DNA of 64,000 nucleotides from Fimenecus sp051881455 (GTDB lineage: Bacteria; Bacillota; Clostridia; Oscillospirales; Acutalibacteraceae), in assembly GCA_051881455.1 (NCBI GenBank), contig JBJEPX010000006.1, forward strand, positions 7,623 through 71,622. Direction: 5' to 3'. Each line of letters opens with the position of its first letter. Position 1 is the first letter of the stretch. The position numbers and the translations under genes were made by a program. Positions 9,307 to 18,626 of the stretch are shown here, one piece after another. Under the pieces are notes generated by a model that was not told the DNA's origin, searched no databases, and was given only the letters and a program-made list of their open reading frames with translations.

Positions 9307-11238
9307 TTAAAATGATTGTTTTGTGTAGTTTAAAAGTCCGCCTGCAAGGATAATATCCTTTTGACGCTGAGAAAGGTCATATTTCAGCGTATATTCTTCA
9401 TTTTTAGTGATATTTACAAGCTTAGCAGGCATATTTGATATAATAGCATTCTTAATACCGATAAGGTTTAACTCGTCGCCCTGCTCAATTCTGTCATAAT
9501 CGTCGGGATTTGCAAAATTCAAGGGTAAAATACCTGCGTTTATAAGGTTCGCACAATGAATTCTCGCAAAGGACTTGGTAATAACCGCCTTAACGCCGAG
9601 GTAAAGGGGTACAAGCGCCGCATGCTCTCTTGACGAACCTTGACCGTAGTTAGCGCCGCCAATGATAATTCCCTTACCCTCTTTTTTAATTCTTTCAGGG
9701 AACTCTTTATCACAGACGCCAAAGCAGAACTGTGAAAGATAGGGAATATTTGAACGGTAGGGGAGTATTTTTGCTCCCGCAGGCATAATATGGTCAGTTG
9801 TAATGTCATCGCCGACTTTAAGAACTGCTTTTGCCGTAATATCATCCTCCATAGGTTCGCTTGAAGGGAATGGCTTTATATTAGGGCCGTACATAACCTC
9901 AACATTTTTTGCCTCTTCGGGAGAAGCAGGCATAGCAACCATATTATCATTGATTATAAATTCCTCAGGTAATTTGATTTCAGGGAAATCGCCCAGCGTT
10001 CTGGGGTCGGTAAGCACTCCTGTAAGGGCAGATGCCGCGGCAACTTCCGGGCTTACAAGGTATATTCCTGCATCAGCAGTACCTGAACGGCCTTCAAAGT
10101 TTCTGTTAAATGTTCTCAAAGATACTCCCGCAGAATTAGGCGATTGCCCCATACCTATGCAAGGACCGCAAGCGCTTTCAAGGATTCTTGCACCCGCATC
10201 AATCATATCGGCAAGCGCTCCGTTTTTGGAAATCATATTGAGAACCTGCTTTGAACCGGGAGCAATCGAAAGGCTGACAGACGGATGAACGGTTTTTCCT
10301 TTAAGAATTGCCGCAACCTTCATCATATCAAGAAGGGATGAGTTTGTACATGAGCCAATGCAAACCTGGTCAACCTTAATCTCACCGATTTCGGTAACTG
10401 ATTTTACTCTGTCTGGCATATGGGGCATAGCCGCCATAGGAGCAAGTGAAGAGAGGTCAATGTCAATTATCTCGTCATAAACTGCATCATCGTCTGCTTT
10501 TAATTCAACCCAATCTTCCTCTCTGCCCTGTGCTTTAAGAAAAGCTTTTGTGATTTCATCAGAGGGGAATACAGATGTTGTTGCGCCCAATTCAGCGCCC
10601 ATATTGGTGATAGTTGCTCTTTCGGGGACAGAAAGCGTTTTAACGCCCTCTCCGCCGTATTCTATTATTTTGCCAACGCCGCCTTTAACGGTCATTATAC
10701 GGAGCACTTCAAGAATAACATCCTTTGCCGCAACCCAAGGGCTCAATTTACCCGTAAGATTTACTCTTACCATCTTAGGCATTGTGATATAATATGTTCC
10801 GCCTCCCATTGCAACTGCTACATCAAGACCGCCTGCGCCCATTGCAAGCATTCCGATACCTCCGCCTGTGGGGGTATGGCTGTCCGAACCTATGAGAGTC
10901 TTACCGGGCTTGCCGAATCTTTCAAGGTGAACCTGATGGCAAATGCCGTTACCGGGACGGGAAAAACGAATTCCGCGCTTTTTTGCAACGCTTTGAATAA
11001 ATCTGTGGTCATCAGCATTTTCAAAGCCTGTCTGCAATGTGTTGTGGTCGATATAAGCTACCGAAAGCTCGGTTTTAACCTGGTCAATTCCCATTGCCTC
11101 TAATTCAAGATATGCCATTGTACCGGTAGCATCCTGTGTCAAAGTCTGGTCAATTTTAAGACCGACTTCGCTTCCCACGGTCATATCTCCGCTGACAAGA
11201 TGTGATTTTATCAATTTTTGTCCGATTGTCATACCCAT
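9307..11238 (-). CDS. acnA: Aconitate hydratase
   Basis: 643 residues, the short mitochondrial-like aconitase form rather than the roughly 900-residue AcnA. It isomerises citrate to isocitrate with a [4Fe-4S] cluster. Cluster cysteines are in GSCTNSSLLDM and CGPCIGMGQSPNSAG. DSHTPTGGGIGMLAMGAGG and the C-terminal swivel-domain loops YGQGSSREHAAL and KSFARIHCANLINAGILP are all present. The start ATG (11236-11238) has AAGGAGTG upstream. First gene of acn-icd-rex; a promoter with an overlapping Rex-like site lies 50-77 bases upstream of the start codon. With icd it forms the oxidative branch from citrate to 2-oxoglutarate. Confidence 0.94.
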   Translation of the reverse strand: MGMTIGQKLIKSHLVSGDMTVGSEVGLKIDQTLTQDATGTMAYLELEAMGIDQVKTELSVAYIDHNTLQTGFENADDHRFIQSVAKKRGIRFSRPGNGICHQVHLERFGKPGKTLIGSDSHTPTGGGIGMLAMGAGGLDVAVAMGGGTYYITMPKMVRVNLTGKLSPWVAAKDVILEVLRIMTVKGGVGKIIEYGGEGVKTLSVPERATITNMGAELGATTSVFPSDEITKAFLKAQGREEDWVELKADDDAVYDEIIDIDLSSLAPMAAMPHMPDRVKSVTEIGEIKVDQVCIGSCTNSSLLDMMKVAAILKGKTVHPSVSLSIAPGSKQVLNMISKNGALADMIDAGARILESACGPCIGMGQSPNSAGVSLRTFNRNFEGRSGTADAGIYLVSPEVAAASALTGVLTDPRTLGDFPEIKLPEEFIINDNMVAMPASPEEAKNVEVMYGPNIKPFPSSEPMEDDITAKAVLKVGDDITTDHIMPAGAKILPYRSNIPYLSQFCFGVCDKEFPERIKKEGKGIIIGGANYGQGSSREHAALVPLYLGVKAVITKSFARIHCANLINAGILPLNFANPDDYDRIEQGDELNLIGIKNAIISNMPAKLVNITKNEEYTLKYDLSQRQKDIILAGGLLNYTKQSF

Positions 11239-11286
11239 TTATAAATCACTCCTTGGACTTTTTCATTTTTTTAACAATCTTTTTTA

Positions 11287-11315
11287 ATTGTATTACATTG
11301 TTAGAAATTTGTCAA
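11287..11315 (-). promoter_or_regulatory. Promoter of acn-icd-rex with overlapping Rex-like operator
   Basis: On the minus strand TTGACA (plus 11310-11315) and TACAAT (plus 11287-11292) are separated by 17 bases. The 18-mer TTGACAAATTTCTAACAA (plus 11298-11315) overlaps the -35 and matches the Firmicutes Rex consensus TTGTTAA-N4-TTAACAA at 11 of 14 fixed positions. A second half-site, TTGTTAA on the minus strand, lies at 11271-11277 in the leader. The promoter is seen directly; Rex binding is inferred, supported by rex being the last gene of the operon. Confidence 0.7.
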
Positions 11316-11365
11316 TAAAAATAACTCACATATATCTAACTTTTAACTATTTTTTTTACAAAATA

Positions 11366-11394
11366 TTGATATTAAAAAGTAAATATGGTACAAT
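11366..11394 (+). promoter_or_regulatory. Sigma-A-type promoter of tepA-uppP-ftsK
   Basis: TTGATA (11366-11371), 17 bases, TACAAT (11389-11394). It excludes in-frame starts upstream of about 11400 and supports the ATG at 11469, which is preceded by GGAGG. It is divergent from the acn promoter. Confidence 0.7.
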
Positions 11395-11468
11395 ATTTTG
11401 AAATATGGGTAATATTTATCTTTCGGTTTGGAAAAATATATTTGTATTTTTCTGCGGAGGTAAATTTT

Positions 11469-12197
11469 ATGTGTATTTATTTAAACGATTTTACTGCACC
11501 TATGAATCCCACAACGCCGGAGCAAACCGAAGAAGCAGATATTTCGGATAATTCGAACATTCAGTGCGAAATTCGAGATAACGGTGCATTTTCGGTGGGA
11601 CGAAACGGCAAGTATGTGCATTGTCTCACAATTATAGGGCAGGTGGAGGGTCATTATCTTCTTCCGCCGTCAAACAAAACTACAAAATATGAGCATGTCA
11701 TTCCACAGCTTGTTGCGGTAGAAGAAAGCGAACAGATTGACGGTCTTTTGATAATCTTAAATACAGTAGGCGGAGATATTGAAGCAGGTCTTGCCATTGC
11801 AGAGCTTATTTCCGGTATGAAAAAGCCGACTGCGTCTTTGGTTTTGGGCGGAGGCCACTCAATAGGAGTTCCTTTGGCTGTTTCCGCTGACCGTTCTTTT
11901 ATTGTCCCTACTGCGACTATGACAATTCACCCTGTGAGAATGAACGGCTTGGTTTTAGGAGTGCCGCAAACCCTATCGTATTTTGATAAAATGCAGGAAC
12001 GCATAGTAAGTTTTGTTTCGCAAAATTCCAATATAAAGCCCGAGCGATTTCGTGAACTTTTACTCGCGACAGGTGAGCTTGTTATGGATGTGGGAACGGT
12101 GCTGGACGGGGAAAATGCCGTTAAAGAGGGTTTGATTGACTGTATAGGCAATTTGAAAGACGCAATGTCTTATTTATATTCAGAAATGGAAAAATAA
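11469..12197 (+). CDS. tepA: TepA-type ClpP-family protease
   Basis: 242 residues from the ATG at 11469 (GCGGAGG ribosome site). It is a ClpP/crotonase-fold serine protease. TepA of Bacillus was named for helping protein translocation and is encoded next to spoIIIE. The family segment GQVEGHYLLPPSNKTTKYEH is nearly invariant. The oxyanion and catalytic region shows NTVGGDIEAGLAIAELI and the nucleophile Ser in LGGGHSIGVPLA. The early His/Asp region TMTIHPVRMNG is also present. The acidic N-terminus (about 40 residues) is variable. It starts a rightward operon with uppP (15-base gap) and ftsK, which keeps the conserved tepA-spoIIIE neighbourhood. Substrate unknown. Confidence 0.87.
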   Translation: MCIYLNDFTAPMNPTTPEQTEEADISDNSNIQCEIRDNGAFSVGRNGKYVHCLTIIGQVEGHYLLPPSNKTTKYEHVIPQLVAVEESEQIDGLLIILNTVGGDIEAGLAIAELISGMKKPTASLVLGGGHSIGVPLAVSADRSFIVPTATMTIHPVRMNGLVLGVPQTLSYFDKMQERIVSFVSQNSNIKPERFRELLLATGELVMDVGTVLDGENAVKEGLIDCIGNLKDAMSYLYSEMEK

Positions 12198-12212
12198 TTT
12201 GGAGATGAATTT

Positions 12213-13073
12213 ATGTCAATTATTAAAGCGATTATTTTAGGAATTGTGCAGGGAATTACGGAGTTTCTTCCCATTTCGAGCAGTGGGCACCTTTCCCTGT
12301 TTCAGCATTTTATGGGGGTGAGCGGCGAAGGCTCCTTGATGTTTTCGGTTTTACTGCATGTCGGCACGCTGATAGCGGTATTCATTGTTTTTTATAAAAC
12401 GATTTTTGAGCTCGTAGTAGAATTCTTTTCGCTGTTAAAGGATATTTTCACAGGAAAATTCAAATTCAAGGAATTGAAGGGCAAGAAAAAAATGCTTGTA
12501 ATGTTTGTTTTTTCCTGCATACCGCTTCTCCTTTTATTGATTCCCGTGGGCAACGATATGAAGCTTATGGATGTGCTCGGCGGTCTTTCGGAGGACGACA
12601 GCATATTGGTTGAAGGCGTGTGCTTCACGCTCACGGGAATTCTACTTCTCGCCTCTACATATGTTGCAAAAAAACGCCCTCTTAACAGAAGTGTAAATAC
12701 CCTTGATGCTTTTGCAATCGGCATTGCTCAGGTTTTTGCCGCAGGATTCCCCGGAATTTCCCGTTCAGGCTCTACCATTTCAACAGGTATGATTTGCGGA
12801 GTATCAAAGGAATATATGGTTGAATATTCCTTTATTTTGGGTATCCCTGCAATTATGGTTGCAAGTGTTGTTGAGTTCAAAGATGCAATCGAGGCAGGCT
12901 CTCCCCTTGCATTACTGCCCACAATAATCGGAATAGTTGTTGCCGCCGTCACAGGCGTTGCATGTATAAAATTGTTACAATGGATTTTGAAAAAAGATAT
13001 GTGGAAGTATTTCGGATTTTACTGCCTCATAATAGGTGTTTTCACAATCGGTTGCAGTATTTTCGGACTTTAA
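12213..13073 (+). CDS. uppP: Undecaprenyl-diphosphate phosphatase (BacA/UppP)
   Basis: 286 residues of an integral membrane protein with about eight hydrophobic segments. It dephosphorylates undecaprenyl pyrophosphate to recycle the lipid carrier for peptidoglycan and confers bacitracin tolerance. Both active-site motifs are present: the first near residues 13-35 (QGITEFLPISSSGHL) and the second in FPGISRSGSTISTGM near residue 180. The start ATG has GGAGATG upstream. It is sandwiched between tepA and ftsK with 15-base gaps on both sides, so they are co-transcribed. This links cell-wall lipid recycling with division/sporulation chromosome translocation in one transcript. Confidence 0.96.
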   Translation: MSIIKAIILGIVQGITEFLPISSSGHLSLFQHFMGVSGEGSLMFSVLLHVGTLIAVFIVFYKTIFELVVEFFSLLKDIFTGKFKFKELKGKKKMLVMFVFSCIPLLLLLIPVGNDMKLMDVLGGLSEDDSILVEGVCFTLTGILLLASTYVAKKRPLNRSVNTLDAFAIGIAQVFAAGFPGISRSGSTISTGMICGVSKEYMVEYSFILGIPAIMVASVVEFKDAIEAGSPLALLPTIIGIVVAAVTGVACIKLLQWILKKDMWKYFGFYCLIIGVFTIGCSIFGL

Positions 13074-13088
13074 TTTGGAGATGTTTAA

Positions 13089-15536
13089 ATGGCTAAAAAA
13101 AGTGTAAAAAGTAATCAAAGCAAAAACAAAAGAACGACGCAACAGGGAAGAGAGACAGCCTCCAACCGCCAATTAGCCGCACTGATAACTTTTGCATGCT
13201 CTGTTTTACTTTTTTGCCTTGCAGTTATTCCCGCAGAAGGGCTTTGGGGCGCATTGAGAACCTTTATTTTCGGAATGTTCGGATTTTGTGCCTTTATTTT
13301 TCCCCTTTTACTTTTAATAGTTTCAATTTTGATTGCATTGGATAAAAAAGACAAAACTTTTGTTGTCAAACTTGTTGAAGCAGTGCTTATTATTACAGTT
13401 ATTTGCAGTATTGTACATATTTTCACATTTGAGCCTGATAAAACTTTCTTTGCGGCTGTTAAAGATGCATATGATGTTTACAAAATCGACGGAAGTATGT
13501 TCGGAAGCGGAGTTTTGGGCGCTGTATTCGGCGGGCTCGTACTGCTGATTACAGGCGGAAGTAAAGTTGCCGCACTTGTAATTGAGTTCATTCTTCTCTT
13601 TGTTTTGATAATGGTGGCAACAGGTTTAACCCTTGTTAATCTTTTCAAGGGTATTTCAAAACCTGTAAAAAAAATAGGCGAAATTACGGGAGAAAAAATT
13701 TCGGAATACGGTGAAAAAGGGGAGGATGAAACACCAAATCCCTTGAAAAAGAAGAAGTTTAACCCCGATATAGATTTAGGTCCCGAACCCGTTAATGAAA
13801 GTGCCGAAGCCGAAGACGCTTCGGATGACTTAATGTCGCTTTCTGAAATCAAAGAGCAAAAATCGGATGATGAAAGCAGTCATGACGCTGACGACAAAGT
13901 AATTAACCTTGACGATATTATTATGCGTAGCACAAAACCAAGTAATAAAGAAGATGTAAAAGCCGAAAAAGAGGCTCCCGCGGCTGAGATAACTGATGAT
14001 GAGGAAACCGAAGCGGAAGAAAAGCCTTATGTCTTACCGCCGCTTGATTGCCTCAATTTGCCTAAAAACAGTAATTCCGCCGGATTTGAAAACGAACTCA
14101 AACAGAATGCTCAAAAGCTTATTGACACTCTTAACAGTTTCGGCGTTGAAACGAGAATTGTGGATATTGCCCGCGGACCATCTGTTACACGGTATGAAAT
14201 TCAACCTGCGGCGGGCGTAAAAATCAGCAAAATTACAAATCTTTCCGACGATATTGCACTTAACCTTGCGGCTTCCGGCGTAAGAATTGAAGCGCCCATA
14301 CCAAACAAAGCCGCAGTAGGTATTGAGGTTCCTAACAAGAGCCGTCAATCGGTAACTCTTCGCGAGGTTATAGACCAGCCCCAGTACCGTGATGCAAAAT
14401 CAAAGCTTACCGTTGCATTAGGAAAAGACATTACAGGAGAGTTTGTCTATTCCGACCTTGTTAAAATGCCCCATTTGTTGATAGCAGGTACAACAGGCTC
14501 CGGTAAATCTGTTTGCCTTAATTCAATGATTGTAAGCATACTGTATAATGCAAGTCCCGATGAGGTAAAGCTTTTAATGATTGACCCGAAACAGGTTGAA
14601 TTTACCGTTTATAACGGTATTCCTCATTTGCTCGTCCCCGTTGTTTCCGATCCGAGAAAGGCATCGGGCGCATTGGCTTGGGCAGTTACAGAGATGCTTA
14701 CGAGATATAAAACCTTCTCCGAAAACAGCGTTAGAGATATTTCGGGATACAACAGTATTTGTGAGAGCGAAGGCAAAAAGAAAATGCCGCAAATTGTCAT
14801 ATTCATTGACGAGCTTTCCGATCTTATGATGGCGGCTCCCAACGAGGTTGAAGACTCCATATGCCGTCTTGCACAGATGGCTCGTGCCGCAGGAATGCAC
14901 CTTGTAATTGCTACCCAAAGACCGTCAGTTGATGTTATTACAGGTATAATCAAGGCAAATATACCCAGCCGAATTGCTCTTTCAGTTTCATCGCAGGTGG
15001 ATTCAAGAACTATTATTGACTCTGTGGGTGCAGAAAAGCTTTTAGGCAACGGTGATATGCTTTATTACCCCGTAGGAATACCCAAGCCAATCCGTGTTCA
15101 GGGTTGCTATCTTTCCGACAAAGAGGTTGAAAATGTTGTCAACTTCATAAAGAAACAGGAACAGTCTGAATATGACGACGAAGTTATGCAGGAGATTGAG
15201 CGCCAAGCGGCAAATAACGGTTCAAAGAAAAAGGACGCCTCTTCCTCCGGAGATGACGGCGCGGAAGGTCCCGCAGATGAAATGTTGCCGAAAGCGATTG
15301 AAGCGGTTATTGAAGCCCAGTCCGCCTCAACAACTCTGCTCCAGCGTAAATTAAAGTTAGGATATGCAAGAGCGGCAAGAATTGTTGACGAGCTTGAAGA
15401 AAGAGGAATTATCGGTCCTTATGAGGGTGCAAAGCCCCGTAAAGTTTTAATAACAAAACAGCAGTGGTACGAAATGAATGCACTTGCAAATAGCGGTGCG
15501 GACAAGCCCTATGATGATGAAGATGAACAAAACTGA
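13089..15536 (+). CDS. ftsK: DNA translocase FtsK/SpoIIIE
   Basis: 815 residues. A membrane-anchored hexameric DNA pump that moves chromosome through the division or sporulation septum. Four transmembrane segments lie within residues 25-180, followed by an acidic, low-complexity linker (about 200-320). The motor has Walker A GTTGSGKS near 467-474 and Walker B VIFIDELSDL near 570. The C-terminal gamma winged helix (from about 740, with LQRKLKLGYARAARIVDELEERG) reads polarity sequences. The length fits SpoIIIE/SftA-class proteins. The sporulation genes elsewhere in the window and the tepA neighbour favour a SpoIIIE role. Its last bases overlap the start of the next gene. Confidence 0.95.
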   Translation: MAKKSVKSNQSKNKRTTQQGRETASNRQLAALITFACSVLLFCLAVIPAEGLWGALRTFIFGMFGFCAFIFPLLLLIVSILIALDKKDKTFVVKLVEAVLIITVICSIVHIFTFEPDKTFFAAVKDAYDVYKIDGSMFGSGVLGAVFGGLVLLITGGSKVAALVIEFILLFVLIMVATGLTLVNLFKGISKPVKKIGEITGEKISEYGEKGEDETPNPLKKKKFNPDIDLGPEPVNESAEAEDASDDLMSLSEIKEQKSDDESSHDADDKVINLDDIIMRSTKPSNKEDVKAEKEAPAAEITDDEETEAEEKPYVLPPLDCLNLPKNSNSAGFENELKQNAQKLIDTLNSFGVETRIVDIARGPSVTRYEIQPAAGVKISKITNLSDDIALNLAASGVRIEAPIPNKAAVGIEVPNKSRQSVTLREVIDQPQYRDAKSKLTVALGKDITGEFVYSDLVKMPHLLIAGTTGSGKSVCLNSMIVSILYNASPDEVKLLMIDPKQVEFTVYNGIPHLLVPVVSDPRKASGALAWAVTEMLTRYKTFSENSVRDISGYNSICESEGKKKMPQIVIFIDELSDLMMAAPNEVEDSICRLAQMARAAGMHLVIATQRPSVDVITGIIKANIPSRIALSVSSQVDSRTIIDSVGAEKLLGNGDMLYYPVGIPKPIRVQGCYLSDKEVENVVNFIKKQEQSEYDDEVMQEIERQAANNGSKKKDASSSGDDGAEGPADEMLPKAIEAVIEAQSASTTLLQRKLKLGYARAARIVDELEERGIIGPYEGAKPRKVLITKQQWYEMNALANSGADKPYDDEDEQN

Positions 15537-17397
15537 CAATAAGTTTTTACCTGTTTCAAAAGAAGATATGATTGCAAGAGGCTGGGATTCAGTTGACTTT
15601 GTATATGTATCGGGAGATGCATATGTTGACCATCCCAGCTTCGGTGCGTCTATAATTACCCGTGTCCTTGAAGCCGAGGGCTTTAAAGTAGGCTTTATAT
15701 CCCAACCCGATTGGAACAGCAATGCAGATTTCACTGTTTTCGGGAAACCTCGGCTGGGATTTTTTGTTTCTTCGGGGAATATAGATTCAATGGTGGCTCA
15801 TTACACTGTTGCTAAAAGGAAAAGAAATACCGACGCTTATTCACCGGGCGGTAAAATGGGATTGCGCCCCGACCGCGCCGTAATAGTGTATTGCAATAAA
15901 ATTCGTGAGATATACGGTGATGTACCCATTGTTATCGGAGGTCTTGAAGCGTCACTTCGCCGTTTTGCCCATTACGATTACTGGGATGACAAGATAAGAC
16001 CGTCTATTTTATTCGATGCAAAAGCCGATTTAATTTCTTTCGGTATGGGTGAAAAGCAGACTGCCCAAATTGCGCAAAGACTAAACAGCGGAGAAAACAT
16101 AAAGGAAATGCACGATATAAAAGGTACATGCTATACCGTGCCTGTTACCGAAACGCCGTATTCGGGTGTGGAATGTCCATCTTATGAAAATGTTTTAAAA
16201 TCCAAGCGAGAGTACGCAATATCCTGCCGAATACAGCAGGATGAACAGGACCATATAAGAGGAAAGGTTATTAAACAGCGTCACGGTAAAATGATGCTTG
16301 TTCAAAATATGCCTATGGAACCTCTCACCACCGAGGAGTTGGACAGGGTTTATTCCTTGCCTTATGCACGCACTTATCATCCGTCGTATGAAAAGGCAGG
16401 TGGAGTACCCGGTATTGCCGAGGTTGAATTTTCCATTACGCATAACCGTGGCTGTTTCGGCGGCTGTAATTTCTGCTCAATTGCATTTCATCAGGGAAGA
16501 TATGTTACTTCCAGGAGCAAAGAGTCCATTATAAACGAAGCAAAGCTCCTTACTCAACTTGACGGATTTAAGGGATATATTCACGATGTTGGAGGACCGA
16601 CGGCGAATTTCAGAAGACCGTCCTGCAACGGTCAGGAGTCAAAAGGATTGTGCAAGGGCAAAAAATGCCTTGCCCCCACACCTTGTCCTGCACTTGTTTC
16701 AAATCATGAGGAATATCTTGACATACTCCGTGAAATCAGAAAACTGCCAAAAGTTAAAAAGGTTTTTATCCGTTCAGGAATCCGATACGATTATCTTCTC
16801 TGTGATAAAAGCGACGAGTTTTTCAAGGAGCTTGTTAAATATCATGTGAGCGGACAGTTAAAGGTTGCTCCCGAGCACTGCTCTGCCGCCGTACTGGATA
16901 AAATGGGAAAACCGCATATAAAGGCGTACAAGGAATTCTCAAAAAAGTATTTTACCTATACCAAATCAATAGGCAAGGAACAGTATCTCGTACCGTATCT
17001 TATGTCTTCACACCCCGGTGCGACTTTGCGTGATGCTGTTGAATTAGCTGAATTTATCAAAAGTGAAAAACTTCACCCCGAGCAGGTTCAGGACTTTTAT
17101 CCTACTCCCGGTACAATTTCAACGGCTATGTACTATACCGAGTTAGACCCTTATACCTTAGAGCCGGTTTTTGTGACCAAAACTCCTCATGAAAAGGCAA
17201 TGCAGAGGGCTCTTATGCAATATTTCAATCCAAAAAACTATGATTTAGTTTATGAAGCCTTAAAAAAAGCGGGCAGGGGTGATTTAATCGGAACATCGCC
17301 AAAGTGCCTTATCTCCCCCAAAAACCATGCAAGCTCTAAAAGGATGAATGTTAGTGGACAGAAACGAACGAAACCTATACAAAAGCGGAAAAAGTAA
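15523..17397 (+). CDS. YgiQ family radical SAM protein
   Basis: 624 residues from the ATG at 15523. The frame opens earlier, but family members begin close to the FLPVSKEDMIARGW segment. It overlaps ftsK by 14 bases and has no clear ribosome site, so translational coupling is likely. The [4Fe-4S] cysteines are in GCFGGCNFC (CxxxCxxC, residues about 311-318). An N-terminal UPF0313 domain (DAYVDHPSFG, YSPGGKMGLRPDR, GGLEASLRRFAHYDYWDD) precedes it and a DUF3362-like C-terminal part follows. The substrate of the family is not established. The last 50 bases overlap the next gene. Confidence 0.93.
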   Translation: MNKTDNKFLPVSKEDMIARGWDSVDFVYVSGDAYVDHPSFGASIITRVLEAEGFKVGFISQPDWNSNADFTVFGKPRLGFFVSSGNIDSMVAHYTVAKRKRNTDAYSPGGKMGLRPDRAVIVYCNKIREIYGDVPIVIGGLEASLRRFAHYDYWDDKIRPSILFDAKADLISFGMGEKQTAQIAQRLNSGENIKEMHDIKGTCYTVPVTETPYSGVECPSYENVLKSKREYAISCRIQQDEQDHIRGKVIKQRHGKMMLVQNMPMEPLTTEELDRVYSLPYARTYHPSYEKAGGVPGIAEVEFSITHNRGCFGGCNFCSIAFHQGRYVTSRSKESIINEAKLLTQLDGFKGYIHDVGGPTANFRRPSCNGQESKGLCKGKKCLAPTPCPALVSNHEEYLDILREIRKLPKVKKVFIRSGIRYDYLLCDKSDEFFKELVKYHVSGQLKVAPEHCSAAVLDKMGKPHIKAYKEFSKKYFTYTKSIGKEQYLVPYLMSSHPGATLRDAVELAEFIKSEKLHPEQVQDFYPTPGTISTAMYYTELDPYTLEPVFVTKTPHEKAMQRALMQYFNPKNYDLVYEALKKAGRGDLIGTSPKCLISPKNHASSKRMNVSGQKRTKPIQKRKK

Positions 17398-18358
17398 TCC
17401 AAACCGTTACCACAGAAAAATTCGCAATAAAAAAGCCTTCTTTGCATTTTGTCTGGCTGTATTTATCTTGCTGATTTCATGCGTAATGTTTGTTTTGGAT
17501 AAAACAAATGTATATTCATGGAATGAGCTTAAAACACAGTTAGGCATAGTTGAGGGTACTCAAAGCGCTGATTCGGATTTTGCCATTTATTATCTTGATG
17601 TAGGGCAGAGTGACTGTTCAATCATTGTGTGCGACAATAAGGTTATGATGATTGATACCGGCACGATAAACAGATTAAACGATATTAAAAGCTCATTGAT
17701 GACTTTGAATATTGATACAATCGATTATATGATAATAACGCACCCTCACGATGACCATATGGGTTGTGCGGCTTCAATAATCAATGATTATAATGTGTTG
17801 AATATTATTATGCCGAAACTTGACGAATCGAATATGGTCACCACCGATGCATATGAGGAGTTTTTGAACGCTGTTATCAACAAAAAAGTTAACGCTATTG
17901 CCGCTGAACCGGGATACAGTTTTTCGCTGGGCAGTGCCAAGGTAGGAATATTTGCACCTTTACAGCAGGATGATAATCTCAACAATATGTCGGTCGTCAC
18001 TAAAATCATTTACGGCGAAACTTCATTTTTATTCCAGGGCGATGCCGAGAAAAAGGTTGAAAATGCTTTAATCAAAAGCGATTACGATTTATCAGCCGAC
18101 GTAATTAAATTAGGCCATCACGGCAGTAACACTTCTTCAACGGCAAAATATTTGCAGGCAGTTAACCCCAAAGCCGCTGTGATTTCCTGCGGGGCGGATA
18201 ACAGTTACGGTCACCCTCACAGCGAAGTTCTTAAAAGGCTTGAAAGCGCGAATATTGATACATATATAACATCATTATCGGGAAGTATTACAGTAACAAG
18301 TAACGGGAGTAAAATAACCGTTAAAAGCGAGAGGGGAGAGGAAAAGGTATATGAATGA
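17348..18358 (+). CDS. Membrane-anchored ComEC/Rec2-like metallo-beta-lactamase-fold hydrolase
   Basis: 336 residues. A basic N-terminus and one hydrophobic segment (about residues 30-52) suggest a membrane anchor with the enzyme outside. The metallo-hydrolase core starts at FAIYYLDVGQSDC, with the metal motif THPHDDHMG near residue 131, LFQGDAEKKVE, KLGHHGSNTSS and SYGHPHSEVL, which is the ComEC C-terminal type. It lacks the transport channel of true ComEC. The likely substrate is a phosphodiester or nucleic acid, but this is inference. The gene overlaps the YgiQ-type gene by 50 bases; a GTG at 17354 is an alternative start. It also overlaps the following DUF3006 gene by 8 bases, so the three are tightly coupled. 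Confidence 0.85.
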   Translation: MLVDRNERNLYKSGKSNPNRYHRKIRNKKAFFAFCLAVFILLISCVMFVLDKTNVYSWNELKTQLGIVEGTQSADSDFAIYYLDVGQSDCSIIVCDNKVMMIDTGTINRLNDIKSSLMTLNIDTIDYMIITHPHDDHMGCAASIINDYNVLNIIMPKLDESNMVTTDAYEEFLNAVINKKVNAIAAEPGYSFSLGSAKVGIFAPLQQDDNLNNMSVVTKIIYGETSFLFQGDAEKKVENALIKSDYDLSADVIKLGHHGSNTSSTAKYLQAVNPKAAVISCGADNSYGHPHSEVLKRLESANIDTYITSLSGSITVTSNGSKITVKSERGEEKVYE

Positions 18359-18575
18359 AGGATATTATTCCGTAAGCCGAATTGAGGAAGGCATTGCAGT
18401 TCTTGAATTTCCTGACGGTGAATTTCGTGAGGTAGATATTTCCCTTTTACCTGACGGTGTAAAAGAGGGGAATGTACTTGTAAAAAACGAAAATAATGAG
18501 TTTATATTTGACTTTGAAGAGGAAAAAAGGAAAAAGAACAGACTTTTAGAGCTTCAGAACAAAATTTTCGGATAA
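18351..18575 (+). CDS. DUF3006 family small protein
   Basis: 74 residues. The pattern YYSVSRIEEGIAVLEF, followed by a short acidic strand region, LPDGVKEGNVL and a charged C-terminal helix, is typical of DUF3006, small beta-barrel-like proteins of unknown role. In Firmicutes they are often encoded beside ComEC-like metallo-hydrolases, as here. The ATG overlaps the end of the hydrolase gene and has GAGAGGAAAAGG upstream. No signal peptide. It ends the tepA-to-DUF3006 run; the next gene has its own promoter. Confidence 0.85.
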   Translation: MNEGYYSVSRIEEGIAVLEFPDGEFREVDISLLPDGVKEGNVLVKNENNEFIFDFEEEKRKKNRLLELQNKIFG

Positions 18576-18591
18576 ATTTGTTAAAAATTAC

Positions 18592-18620
18592 TTGCAATTA
18601 AATTTTTATTATGATATAAT
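18592..18620 (+). promoter_or_regulatory. Promoter of rpsB-tsf
   Basis: TTGCAA (18592-18597), 17 bases, consensus TATAAT (18615-18620). The transcript would start near 18627, about 95 bases before the rpsB start codon, which leaves room for a structured leader. Confidence 0.85.
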
Positions 18621-18626
18621 TTTTCA

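Noticed and set aside
9803..10288. 161-codon plus-strand frame opposite aconitase
   Set aside because: Antisense shadow of a well supported enzyme gene; low-complexity Ser/Ala-rich translation and no start signals.
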